From positions 1,293,625-1,357,624 of the forward strand of contig MNCI01015984.1 of NCBI GenBank assembly GCA_015680685.1: DNA of 64,000 nt. Direction: 5' to 3'. How positions within the stretch are numbered: position 1 is the first letter of the stretch; each line of letters starts with the position of its first letter. This stretch comes from Gnetum montanum. Its lineage: Eukaryota; Streptophyta; Gnetopsida; Gnetales; Gnetaceae. Position numbers and translations under genes: made by a program. This document shows positions 9,353-21,604 of this stretch, piece after piece. The notes beneath the pieces were generated by a model. It did not search any database and was not told the origin of the DNA. It was given only the letters and a program-made list of their open reading frames with translations.

Positions 9353-12196
9353 ATGTCTCTCTGTGTATCATTGTTATTGTTAGGAATATCCTTGCTCATC
9401 CCTTACATCCATGGCAATGAAGTGCAAACTCTTCTTGCATTCAAGTCGTTCATCACAGCTGATCCATATGGTTCCCTTCAGGATTGGACGCCAAATTCCC
9501 CAAATCCTTGTAACTGGACTGGCATTAGCTGCTGTGACCGAGATTATCTAAATAACTGCAGCTCTTCTTCTGTTCAAGCAATTGATCTGACAGACGGCCT
9601 TTTGGAAGGACAGATTTCTTCTTTCATTGGGAACCTCTCTTATTTGAGACGACTAGACCTACACGGTAATCATTTTCATGGATCCATTCCTGCTTCACTT
9701 GGAATGCTTTCTGAGCTATTTTGGCTTGAACTTAGCGATAATAGTTTGAGTGGTGTTATTCCATTAGAAGTTGGCAAGATGTCCTCTTTGGAGATTCTTT
9801 CTTTGTCATCCAATACTCTCATAGGATCCATTCCTGCCTCCTTTGCAAATCTGTCTAACCTCCGCTTTCTTTCCCTTGACAGTAATAATTTGAGTGGTGT
9901 TATTCCATCAGAACTTGGCAAGATGTCCTCCCTGCAGATTCTTTCTTTGTCATCCAATTCTCTCACAGGATCCATTCCTGCCTCCTTTGCATATCTGTCT
10001 AAACTCATGGGTCTTTACCTTGACAGTAATAATTTGAGTGGTGTTATTCCATTAGAAGTTGGCAAGATGTCCCCTCTGGCGATTCTTTTTTTGTCATCCA
10101 ATACTCTCACAGGATCCATTCCTGCCTCCTTTGCAAATCTGGTTAAACTCATGGATCTTCACCTTGACAGTAATAATTTGAGTGGTGTTATTCCATCAGA
10201 AGTTGGCAAGATGTCCCCTCTGGCGATTCTTTTTTTGTCATCCAATACTCTCACAGGATCCATTCCTTCTTTTCAAAGCTTGTCCTTACATTATTTAGAT
10301 CTTTCTCATAATCATTTAGGTGGTGTAATTCCTATTCAAAACCTGTCCTTAATTTATTCTTTAGATCTTTCTCATAATCATTTGAGTGGTGGTATTCCCC
10401 CTTTTCAAAACCTGACCTCCCTCGAGACTTTAGATCTTTCCTATAATGATTTACGTGGTGTAATTCTTATTCAAAACCTGTCCTCAATTTATTCTTTAGA
10501 TCTGTCTCATAATCTCTTAAATAGTACCATCCCTTTTGAAGCAGGATTCCCGGTTTCAGTATGTCATTTAGATCTTTCTAGTAACATCTTGACTGGAATC
10601 ATTCCAAACAATCTATATACAATATTGTCAGACGTCAGCCGCGGCGATCAGTTTTGTCACTGTAACCTTTCTCACAATGCCTTAAGTGGTGTTCTCCCGT
10701 TGTCGCTGCTTTCAGTAAGATGTTTTCAGTTGGATTTATCCTACAATGATTTTGAAGGATCTGTCCCTTGCATAGATAACTCCACGACAGTAATCCTCAA
10801 AGGAAATTCCAGGCTTCATTCCAATTGTACATCTAATAACAAAGCAAAAGGAAACGGCTTCATCAACAAAGGAAAAGGAAGGTTTTTCATACTCAACCGA
10901 GGCATTGTCTTGGGAGGGCTTGCAGCATTGTGTCTGTCAGGGCTATTATGGTGGCTCGTATTCCGGAAATTGAAATCACTTCAAAACGACAAAATCATAT
11001 CTTTGGTAGATCCGAAGTTTATAAGACTGTCTGAGCAGCAACTGGCTGTTGCAACAGACAACTTCAGCGAACACAATTTGGTCGGCACTGGAGGTTCTGC
11101 CCGCGTTTACCGTGGAGTTTTGCCCAGTTCAGAATTTGTGGCTGTCAAGCTGTTCTATGGCTTGGACTTGGAGGAGGACGACCAACAACGAACTGCTGCT
11201 GAGATAAGATTTTTGAGAGAATGTCACACTTTGGGGCAGATCAGACACAGAAATCTTGTCAAGATTATCACTGCATGTTGTGGGGAGAATATAAGAGCTC
11301 TCATTCTGCATTTCATGCCAAATGGCAATCTCCATGATCTACTTCATCTATCGTCACGCTACGGGCGACTTATGCCACTCAGCCTCAGGTCTAGACTCCT
11401 CTTCATCAAAGATATTGCTAGTGCTCTTTCTTACCTGCATAATGATTGCTGTCCTCCCATAATACACTGTGATGTGAAACCCCACAATGTTCTGCTAAAC
11501 GAGGAAATGACTGCTTGTCTCTCTGATTTCGGAATGGCAAGGATTTTGCAAACTTCAGATAGGGCACCGTCTCTTAGATTAGAAGGCTCTGTTGGCTATA
11601 TAGCTCCTGGTAACCATCCATCCATCTTAAGTAACTTTTTTTAATTTTTATTTTTATTGATGAGAGATCATAGTAGTTTTTGTAATGGACTGCTTTGTTA
11701 GGTGGGTGAACTGATGTTTTCAATGAAATGAAATGCAGAGTATGGAACAGGGGTGGAGCCCTGGAGCAGAGGAGATGTCTACAGTTTTGGCGTGGTGGTG
11801 TTGGAAGTGCTGACAAGAACCAGACCCACAGATGAGGAGATATTGGGTGAGCAGAGGCTTTCTGAGTGGGTTTCCATGGCATTGATGCAAGGGACAGAGC
11901 ATTGGTACCCTCTCATATGTGGCAGAGAGGGACAGCATGAGATCTCAACTCTGAGCAATGCAAATATTGTAGTGTTGGAAGAACTGCTCAAGATGGGAGT
12001 TTGGTGCTGCTGCCAAGAACCCCATGCAAGACCCACCATGAGAGAAGTGGAGGGACTTATCCGCAAAATTTGCATTGAAGTTGTTGAGGAACAAAAACCA
12101 CTACAGTTGAAAAGTTCTCTCTCTGGGTTGCTCACCTCCATTGATATCAAAGCTCAGGCTTCCAAGCTTCCTGTTTCTCGTTCTTCCACGTTTTGA
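9353..12196 (+). CDS. LRR receptor-like serine/threonine kinase, non-RD (LRR-XII-like), two exons
   Basis: Exons 9353-11609 and 11739-12196 join in frame (CCT-G|AG gives APEYG), 904 residues. Order: signal peptide (MSLCVSLLLLGISLLIPYIHG), LRR N-cap (about 23-62, PCNWTGISC), about 17 LRRs (to about 490), a juxtamembrane basic stretch, one transmembrane helix (about 517-538), and a kinase domain (about 571-855). Kinase residues visible: G578, G580 and V585 of the glycine loop, K599 in AVK, H705-C706-D707 in IIHCDVKPHNVLL, D725-F726-G727, and APE across the intron. Cys instead of Arg before the catalytic Asp makes it a non-RD kinase, the class of FLS2, EFR and Xa21, which also carry an intron in the kinase region. 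It probably sits in the plasma membrane and senses an extracellular ligand, perhaps in immunity. An in-frame ATG at 9275 exists, but the signal peptide and promoter spacing favour 9353. The specific ligand is unknown. It looks intact. Confidence 0.93.
9741..10272 (+). repeat. 144-bp in-frame tandem repeat within the LRR domain
   Basis: TTGGCAAGATGTCC recurs at 9771, 9915, 10059 and 10203, exactly 144 bp apart, and the flanking codons repeat too. Each unit encodes 48 residues, i.e. two LRRs (NNLSGVIPSEVGKMSPLAIL type plus TLTGSIPASFANL type). Copies 3 and 4 are nearly identical in DNA, so expansion is recent. A more diverged unit precedes at about 9627. Confidence 0.95.
11610..11738 (+). other. 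Kinase-gene intron, 129 bp
   Basis: Donor CCTG|GTAACC and acceptor AATGCAG|AGTATGG. Splicing restores the continuous kinase motif GYIAPEYGTG; without it the frame ends at 11642-11644 shortly after the donor. The intron is T-rich, as expected in plants. Confidence 0.92.
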
Positions 12197-13309
12197 TTAT
12201 ATTTGGTGATTTAAGGTTGACTGCCTTTTTATTTTATCTTTTTTTAATTATTATTTTAAAAGAGTTAGTGAAGTGTATTTGGTTTCAAAGCTCATAAAAT
12301 GCAGCATGTTTTGGTTGAAATGTTCTCTAAAAGTAATCGGTGAACTCTGTCATCATGTAAATTGATTCCCTGAAAAATCCATAAGAATGCTCTGCTCATT
12401 TATATTTATTTTACTTTCATATTTATTTTACTTTCAGGAGTAAAATTTCTCATCTTTTTGTAAATAGTTAATCGTAGCCAGATTTGATGCTTTCATACTA
12501 AGTGAAGTAACATTAATCCTTTATTGACCATTCCATATTGTATAGTTTAATATATGTTTTCTTTTAAAAATATTTGTTGCTAGTTGCGAAATTTTTATGT
12601 TGTATGTATTTGTAATACATGAAACTTACATTGAATTTTTACTTATGTCTATTTAAACCCTTTTCATCTATGAAACAAAGCAATGTAGTTACAAGTTCTA
12701 ATTATATATAAAATATTATTATAATTTGTTTTTAATGATCAATAACTTAACTTTTTCTATTTATAGTATACTTTAAAGTTGAAAAATAATAAAAAGATTG
12801 ATGGAAACTGCACAATATACAAGAACAAGAGAGATATTCCATATTTAAAGTATTAAATAGGTAAATCTTCATCAAATAAATTCATTATTATTTGAATAAT
12901 ATTTTTCTTGCTGTATTTTTCTTAATCATTTTGCAACATGGAAACTTAAAATACTGTTATCAAGTTGTAGACAAAAAGTTTTTATCATTTATTTTTGATA
13001 GAGAAAAGGTTCTCTTGCCCAAATTTTAGATTACATTATAAATATATAACTAAACTAGCAATTACCCACTCTAAACTTCTCTTAGCTAATATTTTTCAAA
13101 TTTTTAATTGTATAAATAACAGAAAACAACATTTAAAAACCCAATTTATTACAACAATGTTGCAGTCTATGAAAGATCAGATAAACAAGGATAGATTAAT
13201 TCCAATTGAAATTTTTCCAAAATCCTAAGTTCCATGCATGCATTGCTACAATAAGTTTCAAGTCTCAATGGACCAAAATATTTGACCCAAATTTTTGTTT
13301 GAGCGGACT
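12197..13309. other. Kinase 3' flank and AT-rich spacer
   Basis: Contains the 3' UTR of the kinase (no clear single polyadenylation signal can be chosen) and a duplicated ATTTATTTTACTTTCA at about 12403-12435. The rest is AT-rich without a coding frame. Confidence 0.6.
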
Positions 13310-13880
13310 TTCCATGCAGTTCTAAGTTCTAACTGGAGAGACATGGTATTTTTGTAGATACTTCCTTATAGAGCCCAAATTCTGTGAAGACTTTAGGAAT
13401 GTCTGACACAACTTTTCAAAGAAGAAGGGATTATAATTCAAAGCGCTCATTTCTGGGTTCATGTTCCGATTGCAGTCTCTTTCAGCTGCTTCATCAAAAA
13501 TTAGGCAAGGCACGACTTACACCACTGAACCTGAAGACCAGCTCTGTCTTACAAAAATTCAAAGAAATTGCTAGCGCTTCTTAGCTCTTTTGTTACTCCA
13601 TTAATGAGCAGCGTTCTACCTGATAAATAGTGTGATGTGAAAGCCACCCAATATTTTTCTTATCCACAAGACATGATATGGTTAACATGAAAGTATGGTG
13701 CAGCTGTCCATTTTCGTAATGCAGACGTATGGAGGACTCTCCACAGAATTTCTGTGGCTGGAAATAAGTATGGAAAAGTAGTTCCAATAAATTTTTCGTT
13801 CCTCTTGAAAATGAAAATGAAAGCCTCTTGTCTTGCAGTTACTTATCCATGTGATTCTTTTACGTTTTTTTTTAAAATCT
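13310..13880 (+). pseudogene. Decayed receptor-kinase relic, copy 3
   Basis: From about 13510 to 13665 it follows exon 1 of the intact kinase (around 11366-11520): CGACTTA-CACCACT, AAAGAAATTGCTAGCGCT, then GTGTGATGTGAAAGCCACCCA, the last corresponding to the catalytic-loop codons HCDVKPH (read in pieces, not in frame). The flanks match relic copy 2 (CAGTCTCTTTCAGCTGCTT; CCACAGAATTT, TGTGG). It has stops and indels throughout. With 5103-5309 and 6915-7560 it shows that this locus once held several kinase copies. Confidence 0.7.
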
Positions 13881-15711
13881 TTTACAAGGAAATTCAACGT
13901 TGTGTAACCGCCTTTGCATCTGTTCTGTGGGAAGGAGTTTCTTTTCATGGAGGACGATTCAAAATGTTAGAGGTGGTGGAATGTCGTCTTGCTTTTACGG
14001 TTTAACGTTGAGCTATTTCCCTTTCAACAGGACGACTCAAAATTCTGAGGGTAGCATGTGTAAAATTATTTTTTACCCATGGACTTGAGGAGTCCAATTC
14101 AATGTTGAGCTCCTTCCCTTCCAATTATGTTATGTAAGCACCTAGGCATATCCATTGGAATAAGGCTTAATTTTTGTTGGTTCATTTATGCTTATCGACC
14201 ACCTCAATAGATATTAATTGTCTTTTTTTACTTTCTTATACGGAATGAGGAATGCTTCTTGTATTATTTCTCACATTTGTTTTTAAGATTTATGATTTTT
14301 TACTTGTTATTTTTTCTTCCTAAATTTTGATTTAGATTTATGATTTTTTATTTGACTATTTATTCATAAATTTTGATTTATAAGAAAACTTTTGTTGAAA
14401 GTGAAAATCTAAATGAGCATTTCTAGTAAAACTAAGACTTGATGAAAGTTTTAAAGGATTGGTCAAAAGAGTGAAAATTAGTATTGGCATCCCAAAACTG
14501 TTTGGCTTTTCCTTTTACTAAGTAATGTCAATGATACTTTGATGTTATCATGTATGTGCTCTCTATGTAGTTATTTTAATCATGAATCAATGCATAACTT
14601 ATATTCTATTATTAAAGATGATCCTTACCTTTTAAAAATAAGACTGTNTTCTTTCTTTTTCTACATTTCATATAAGAACATTGTATATTAGTAATAATAG
14701 TAATAAAAAAGTCTAGAATATAACTCACCTTACACTAGTAGACTACAGAGTCATGTTATGGTTTGTGGTGCACTTATATCCAACATGTGCCAAAATTTTT
14801 CCTGTTTGAAGATAAAGTTCAAAAGTTTGTGTTTTGTATACCATAACATTGTCGAGAAATATACAAAGGACAAGAAAAACTACTTAGGTAGCTATTTATC
14901 ATAAGTGGGCTCTAAGTGTTATTGACATTTTCCAAATATTATAAATTTATCTCATCTTGAGAAGGGTGTCTCTTGGTTATTAATTAGTGAAGTAAGATAG
15001 GATAGCTCTATTAGTAAAGCAAAATCAAATAACTAGTATTGTTAGAGCAAGACAAAATAGCCCAACACTAATAGAGGAACAAGATAGAACAACTCAAGAA
15101 GGTAAGGGTGAATAGTAAAGTATTTCATTATTCTATTGCCTTACATAGGAGTTGCAAATGGGTACCTGCATTATGACTATCATAGCCAATTATGATGCTT
15201 TGATTAGTGGTTTGAATTTCTTCATCCAAACCCATCTACAAATACTCTATACCTATTTTTGCCCTGCAGATTAGCATATTTGATAAAGTAAAAATTATTT
15301 TAGATTTTTTGTAATCCTAGCATCTTGTGCTACATTATATTGTTAACTTTTTCTTCTTGGGCTATGAAAATTTACCACCCAACAAGCCCTCATAAGTACA
15401 TGTTGGTCAACATCTAGTAACTTAAATCCTTCATGCACTTCCAAGTACCTAGTTGCAATACTAACATCTTTGATCAAGAATAATCTATACAATGTTTTAT
15501 GTTATATCATTTTGTGATTTATTGAATTCCTAAAAATCAACATAATAAATGTATAAAATGCTTCACATGAACATACTATATATTTTTTTTCAATTTTTCA
15601 TTGAATCACATGCAACCATAAACATATATGGTATTTATATACATGTTACTTTTGTTAATTTATGTAATATAGTTTTCTTAAACTATAATTTAAAATGTTT
15701 GTTATTCCTAT
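13881..15711. other. Non-coding AT-rich region
   Basis: No gene recognised. A short stretch at about 15170-15200 (GACTATCATAGCCAAT) also occurs in the copia RNase H region at about 1217, so part of this may be very old copia debris; too short to be sure. A single N lies at 14648. Confidence 0.5.
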
Positions 15712-16041
15712 TAATGAGCAGCAAGTATACCCTACACCCAACCATATGAATTACAAGCATTCATGTGCAATCTGGTCAAATTCCATAGACCTTAAGTTCC
15801 TAAGTACACTGGTTCTAAGAAGTAAAATTTAATCGTGATGATCATTTTCTTCCCAACTGCACTTGTGAAGCTTAGTTGTATGGTTAAGTGTAATTGGGGC
15901 ACATGATTTTTATTATTTTATATTTTTTTTGCTTACGATTGATAACAAGTCGAAACTCTATTCATTAACCAATTTAACTAATCTGATTCCTACTTAATAA
16001 CTAACAATCTTAACATAAGCATCTGGTCTCAGTTTCTATAC
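15712..16041 (-). repeat. C-family LTR fragment, interrupted by element B
   Basis: Starts TAATGAGCAGC (TGATGAG with one change) and shares with the solo LTR at 43362 the words CAACCATATGAAT, TGTATGGTTAAGT and GCATATGATTTTTAT-like sequence, plus CTAATTTAACTTAAT-like sequence, in order. It stops abruptly at the TGATGAG start of the B LTR at 16042. The other half should lie beyond the right edge of the window, past B and M2. Confidence 0.65.
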
Positions 16042-16302
16042 TGATGAGTGGCGAATTACCCCTATGCCCAACCATATGGATCACAAGTGTTCACACATGA
16101 TCGGATCGAATTCTGTGGATGGGACTAGTTATGGTATCTAGATTATTATGTCTTGATCGTAGTTCACTATCTTCCCACTTGGACTAGTGGTAGCTTTGTC
16201 ACGTATGGTTTAGTCCAAAGTGAGGCATATGATAATTGATGATGTTTGACCCTAAGCTACCCCTAATAATAATAAAGAAGTTGATTATTTAACTTAATTA
16301 AC
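16042..16302 (-). repeat. 3' LTR of element B, outer part (split by element A)
   Basis: Aligns with the first 258 bp of the B 5' LTR (47509-47766): GGATGGGACTAGTT, TATGTCTTGATCGTAGTTC, CACTTGGACTAGT and AGGCATATGATAATTGATG. Alignment stops at TTAATTAAC and resumes at 41287 (AATGGG), exactly as in the unbroken LTR at 47766. This shows that everything from 16303 to 41286 was inserted later. Confidence 0.9.
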
Positions 16303-17166
16303 TAATGAGCGGTGAGGTACCCCTATGCTCAACCATACGAATATGAGCGTGTATGTGTGATTCGATCAAACTCTGCAGATGAACTAGTTGTGGCACCTAG
16401 ATAGTTATACGTTGATTGCAATTCGTTGTCTTCCCACTTGGACTAGTATTTGCTTTGTCACATATGGTTTAGTCCAGAGTGAGGTGTATGATGTAATTTC
16501 TAACACTATGCTACTCCTAAAGACAATGAAAAATAATCTTGATTCAGCTAATAAGCAGTATGAAGTAAATCTAAACTAACTTATGTGTGAGGAGCATCCA
16601 TCCTTAATCATCCGTACACATCCTGACCTCATGTACTACTTCTAGGATTATCAAGTGCATGTTACTTGAGCACTACTAGATACGCTACTGGGTTACCAAG
16701 TAGTTACACTTAAATGTTCGTGATTAAGATGTACTCATTCAACATTAGCAATAGAAAGTGTAAATGATAATAAAGGAAATATAAACTATAAAAACAATAA
16801 TAAATAATTAAAAATTAAAGAAAAGAAAAGCTAAGTGAATTCTATAATGATGAAGTAATGTCGATCTTTATTGCCAATTGTGTGCGTGTCCAAGTACATC
16901 ACACTTGAACAAAGGTCTGTACAATTACAAACATCACATTGTAGGCATGCACTTGGGAAAAGGAACTAAAAACTAACTAAAAATTGACAAATAGGCTCAA
17001 CCCTAAAGACTTACCAAAGATCCCCTTCCTGTGTGCTCGAGTGCTATATTTATAGGCTAACATAGGAATCATGATATCATGTATATGATATCATTACCCA
17101 GGGTGCGATATCGTGTACTTGATATCGTGTATCCAATATTGGAGCCTAGCAAACCATGATTCATCA
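16303..17166 (-). repeat. 3' LTR of element A (864 bp)
   Basis: Pairs with 40415-41281. Shared landmarks: GGTGAGGTACCCCTA, ACTAGTTGTGGCACCTAGAT, GATACGCTACTGGGTTACCA, GTGTGCGTGTCCAAGTAC and AGTGCTATATTTATA. The ends are TAATGAG and TTCATCA, the decayed form of TGATGA...TCATCA. On the minus strand TATAAATATAGCAC at about 17045-17060 is the candidate LTR promoter TATA box. Confidence 0.9.
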
Positions 17167-18967
17167 TACCTCAATGACTGAATAACAACTCATCCCCGAG
17201 TCAAACAAACAAAATGAGAATGAGTTCATTTGATTACACAATGGATAGTTATGGGATTATGGACTAACTATGAATTATTTCATGCCGTAGTGTGGAATTA
17301 AACAAAACACAATTAGGACACCAACACAAATTGCAAAAGACAAAATTGTTAGAACTCATATGGTTCCTGGTGGTGGTGGCTCCTCCATGGGCTTCTTCCC
17401 CTTATCTTATGATCTAGGCTTTGGAAATGAATACCTTTGAAGGAGTGCCTAAAGCTTTTCTTCTTCGGTTAGGGAATCATGTGCCATCCATGCTAATGTT
17501 ATGATATTTGATGGAGTTGGCACCTCCATGAACATGACAGTTGCAGAAACATCTTATTGGCTTTGATGTACCAAGTTGTAAACAATTGTCATTCCTTCTC
17601 ATAGTCTTTGGCTTTGTCTCTACATTCATGATAATCTGTGAGCTATTGAGCCAAATCTGCAGCAACATCTTTCTGACCTTGGTAGATGGGTTTGACCACC
17701 TCTAACTCAGAATTTGCTACTTCTAATTTCTGTAGTGTCTTTTTGTGTTCAACAAATTCTACTTCATATTTGGCATAGGTGGTAGCTACTTGGTTTTCTA
17801 ACTTTTTCCTTGAGTATCCTACTATTAACATGGCTAAGTTGACATATCATAGGTTTGCCAACTCCATATATTTAGTGAGATCCTGGAACTACAGGTCCCA
17901 GCTCTTTAGTTCTGCTTGGTGGGCAAAGGCATAAGTGTCCAGTATGGTCTGCTAGTCAATGTTTTGAGCACTGAAAGTGTTGATATGGGTCTTAGCAATA
18001 TGGATCTCTTTTTTAATGATTTTCATGAACATCCCCACTTGGTCCTAGAAATGTTCCTTCAAATTTTTATGTCTCTTAGCTTCATTTTTCCACGTGCTTA
18101 TTTCAATGGCCATCTTCTGATGGATGACCTATACCTCCTCTATTGAGAGGGTCCTGTTCTCTCTGGCTAAGTGATTCATGTCTTGGTTGACCCTTATTAG
18201 TTGTTCTCACATTTGTTGAAAATTCTCCTTGAAAAAATTCTTTTTTTTTTCAATTGTGGTCAACCAAAGATTCTCGGTAGCAAGAAGTTTATTTTTTTAT
18301 TGTAAGTCCTTGAGTGCTTTAGCATGTGCATACATTTGGGCCTGTGCCTTTGAAGCATCCCAATCAACTTCTCTTTCTCCATTGCTACACTTTTATTCTC
18401 TTATAATAATTTATTCAGTTGCTCCATCCAAAATAACTCTAGCTAGTCAACTGGGATAAGTTGGGATGGATCTCACTGTGCGGCTTGTAGAGTGACGAAC
18501 TTCTCTTAGAGTCTTCTCAATTCATCTTCTGCATGTTCGGCCCCAACCTCAGCCATGAATAGCTTTCCTTTTGTGGAAATGAGGTCTGATTATGCTACTG
18601 TGACATCTTGAGGGATGTTAAATAAGGACATCATTACTTGTCTTGTTTGTAGTAATCGATCTAGAGCATCCTTAGGTTCCGCAAGAGTCATTGAGGGGCT
18701 GGCTAAGACTTGAGCATCACGTGCTCTTGTGAGATCCACCGGTGGCACAACAAGGACATTAAATTATTCCTTAATGTGTTTTGTGACCACTTCTACTACT
18801 CCAGCTACATTTTTGTGTTGCATAATCACTACTGTGGTGCCTTCATTAGTTTCTAATTGCACTTGAAAAGATGCAGCATTTCTAGAGATTTTTTGTGACT
18901 AATGTGATTCCCCTCCTCTTATTTATATGGAAACCTCATCCCATGCATGATTAGTTGAAATCATGGG
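17167..18967 (-). pseudogene. Coiled-coil protein relic in the 3' half of element A
   Basis: Minus-strand fragments with a shared character, rich in Glu, Lys, Leu and Gln, run from about 18900 to 17400. Examples: VGAEHAEDELRRL (about 18500-18540) and KYEVEFVEHKKTLQKLEVAN (about 17690-17790). They lie in several frames with many stops. The region is sense relative to A and sits between gag and the 3' LTR. I do not recognise the protein; a coiled coil is the only safe statement. It could be the tail of a larger accessory ORF related in style, not demonstrably in sequence, to the coiled-coil exon of the antisense genes in P and M2. Confidence 0.45.
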
Positions 18968-21430
18968 TGTACCGTCTAAAATCTTCGGTCTCCGGTTGGA
19001 AGGAAACAAAGACCTAGAGATGTCCGGACATGCACAGAAGACCCTACCTTCGCTTGAGGGCAAGCTGGAATTAACGAAGGCAGAGTACCTTGAGTGGTCC
19101 GCACGGGGATTAGGCAAGGATTTCCCCGAACGTACACCGAGGTGCTATACGCTGGGTTATATGTAAACGACGTAACAGATGTATAACGAAATGTAAACAG
19201 CGTAACTGATGGAAACAGAGCGTAAACGTACGAGGGCGTAAATAGTAAACATGTAATAATTAATGAAAAAATGTAACAGATTTTAAGCAGAAAATGTAGC
19301 AATATTATTGCAAAATGAGAGTTACAATGCACCGGTCTAACGTAGTTGTGGTTTTGACACAAGGCAGATGAATAGCCCCAGTGGATGCAAGGATGACTGT
19401 GTGCTGGTTCAACTGCAGGCATAGCGTAGAGGCTGTATGCTCAGCGTGCAGGGAAAGGTACAATGTATAGGATCTCTGCTCTGGTTCTTAGTGTCTCTAT
19501 TTTTCTCTCTAGTTTGCTCAAAATTGCCAACCTCGATCTAATGAAAAATTGGGGTTTTTATACAGGTTTAGCCATTAGACTCGGGTGGGTGACACGTGGC
19601 GCATTGACCGGGTGTGAAAGAACAAAATTTACAAGTGTATAGCATGCTACCTCTACTAGGCGTATACGTTGTATCTAGTGGGTATAGACTTTGGACGTAT
19701 ACATTGAGCATGCTGGGCGTATACGCTAGGTGTATACGTTGTGGTTGATGGGCGTATATGCTGTGGATGCTGGGCGTATACGTTGATGGTTGCTCTGTTC
19801 ATGAGTTGATGCCTTGTACCAAGTCTTGCTCTGCAGTGCTATCTCCATGCCGTCTTCGGGGATTGCATGTCAGGAGTATTCATTAGTTGTACTTTTTGAG
19901 TGTACATGTGAGGTGTTTATGTTGGGCGTATACGTTGGGCATGTACGCTGGGCGTATACGCTGTGGATGTGAACTTGAGCGTATATGCTGGGCGTATAGG
20001 AATGAAAGACCATCATTTGGAGCCCAAAATTTGATTTTCAAGTGCCTGAGAGCTACTGGGGACCTTGGGGAAGGTCCTGGGGGGTCCAGATGCTCAATTC
20101 TGGCATGTTTTGACTTATTTTTTGGGCCCAAAAGTTGTTGTACGCTGGGCGTGTATAGGCCAGCGTACAGGATGCATACTTAGTGAAAACCAAGTATTTT
20201 GGGCTCAAGATTTGCCAGGTTTGATGCCAGATGTCATCGTAGTCTTCTGTGGATCCTAGGGAACCATTTCTTGCTCAGTTTGACTCCGTTTGAAGCTACC
20301 TGTGAGGTCCTCAAGCTTCAGTCATGCGGGGGAGCATCATGACTTAGCTCGATTCTTGTTGGAGAAGTACTAAGCTCAGAATTTTGTGGTGTTTCATTGG
20401 CCCCTCTTTGTTGACTCTTAGAGGAATCGACTCGAGAAGTGTCGACAAAGAAGTACAAAACACCATAAGCAACTTAGTAGCATTGTCCTTCCACACTTGG
20501 CTAGATGTCATCACACCGTGTTCAGTAGTACATGGGATTGGGAAAATGAAGTTTGTAGCTGGATAGGGAAATGGAAATTGTGGGGATTGGAAACTAATCA
20601 AGGGATTGTGCATGGTAAAGAGGATGCTCTGGTGTGTATACAGGTCATGCTGATCCTTGTCAATAGCCATTGTTTAGCAGACTCAGAATCAAGACATGAG
20701 ATGTGCGTCCTTGGGTGGAACAAGACTTTTGTTTAGTGTTTAAGAGGACTGGTTGGCTGCATGATGGTGGGTTGTGTTCTCTGGAGGAACAGGCCCCTTG
20801 TTTGGTGTTAAAGAGAACCTGTTGGTGGAGAGCCAAAGCTGCACAATGAGATGTTACTTGAGCTTTTGAGACATGAGTGTTTGTTTCCAAGACAACTGCC
20901 TTCCGGCCTGAGACTTATGGGAAGTGCCAAGGGTCTTGTGGTTCATTTTGCTCTTTGCTCTTTTCTTTTTCTTTGCCTTTTTTTTTCTTCTCTTCTTTTT
21001 TGTTTTTCATTTTTTCTTGTCTCTTTGTTTCTTGGCAAGAGCTTTCTTTCAATTTTGCACTCATGTTCATGTGCCATATTGTGTGTTGCAATTGCTTGAG
21101 AGTGTCGCAACGTGTAATAGTGTGCTCAAAGTTTTGGGATGTACTAGATGTATCTGGGAACTGTAACTAGGTAGGAAATGGAGTAAGAGTGTNATGTATC
21201 TGGGAACTGTAACTAGGTAGGAAATGGAGTAAGAGTGTTGGGGAAATGGAGAATGTATTGGGAATGGGGAATGTACTTTTGAATAGATTGATTAACCTGG
21301 TTGGGTGCATCAGAAACAATGTGGCACCTTGTCACCATGATGAAGTGTATCCGTGTATGAGCACCACTGGGTGTCATCCTGCAAACACAACTCCAAGAAG
21401 ACAAGAAGACCACAAGTGAATGAGTTAGTG
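18968..21430 (-). repeat. M-family 3' LTR and adjoining 3' region of M1
   Basis: Aligns with 48478 to about 50860 over its length (GAAGACCCTACCTTCGCTTG, AATTAACGAAGGCAGAGTAC, TTTCATTGGCCCCTCTTTG and CTGCAAACACAACTCCAAGA). A minus-strand TATA box (GTATAAAAACCCC, about 19553-19565) implies R-U5 of about 560 bp to its left and a long U3 to its right. The right boundary of the LTR cannot be fixed because no second LTR is in the window. 21148-21192 and 21194-21238 are identical and separated by one N, an unmerged assembly overlap. Confidence 0.75.
19655..20170. repeat. GCGTATACGC palindrome cluster in the M1 U3
   Basis: Many copies of GGGCGTATACG and GCGTATACGCT, of which GCGTATACGC is a perfect 10-bp palindrome, spaced irregularly at roughly 20-40 bp. 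The counterpart in M2 is at about 49190-49810. Position upstream of the LTR TATA box is compatible with a promoter-binding array; function is not shown. Confidence 0.7.
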
Positions 21431-21604
21431 AACATTTCAGACGTGAATGTGACTAATGTGAATGGAGGCATCATGTGAAACTTAAGGTAAAAAAAATGAG
21501 TAGCAGCAGTGTTGTCAAAGCCGGTGTGATGAATGATGCAGTAGGCATTGATGAAGAAATGTCATGAATTACAGCCATAGATGAATGTGCCAGAAATGAT
21601 CTTG

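Noticed and set aside
9676-10008. Minus-strand frame opposite the LRR domain
   Set aside because: Mirror of the 144-bp LRR repeat.
15130-15480. Possible copia relic
   Set aside because: Only one short word is shared with the copia element; not enough to call.
20851-21170. Overlapping plus-strand frames rich in Phe/Leu (possible membrane protein)
   Set aside because: They translate a T-rich tract in the M1 3' region; three frames are open at once and M2 does not conserve them.
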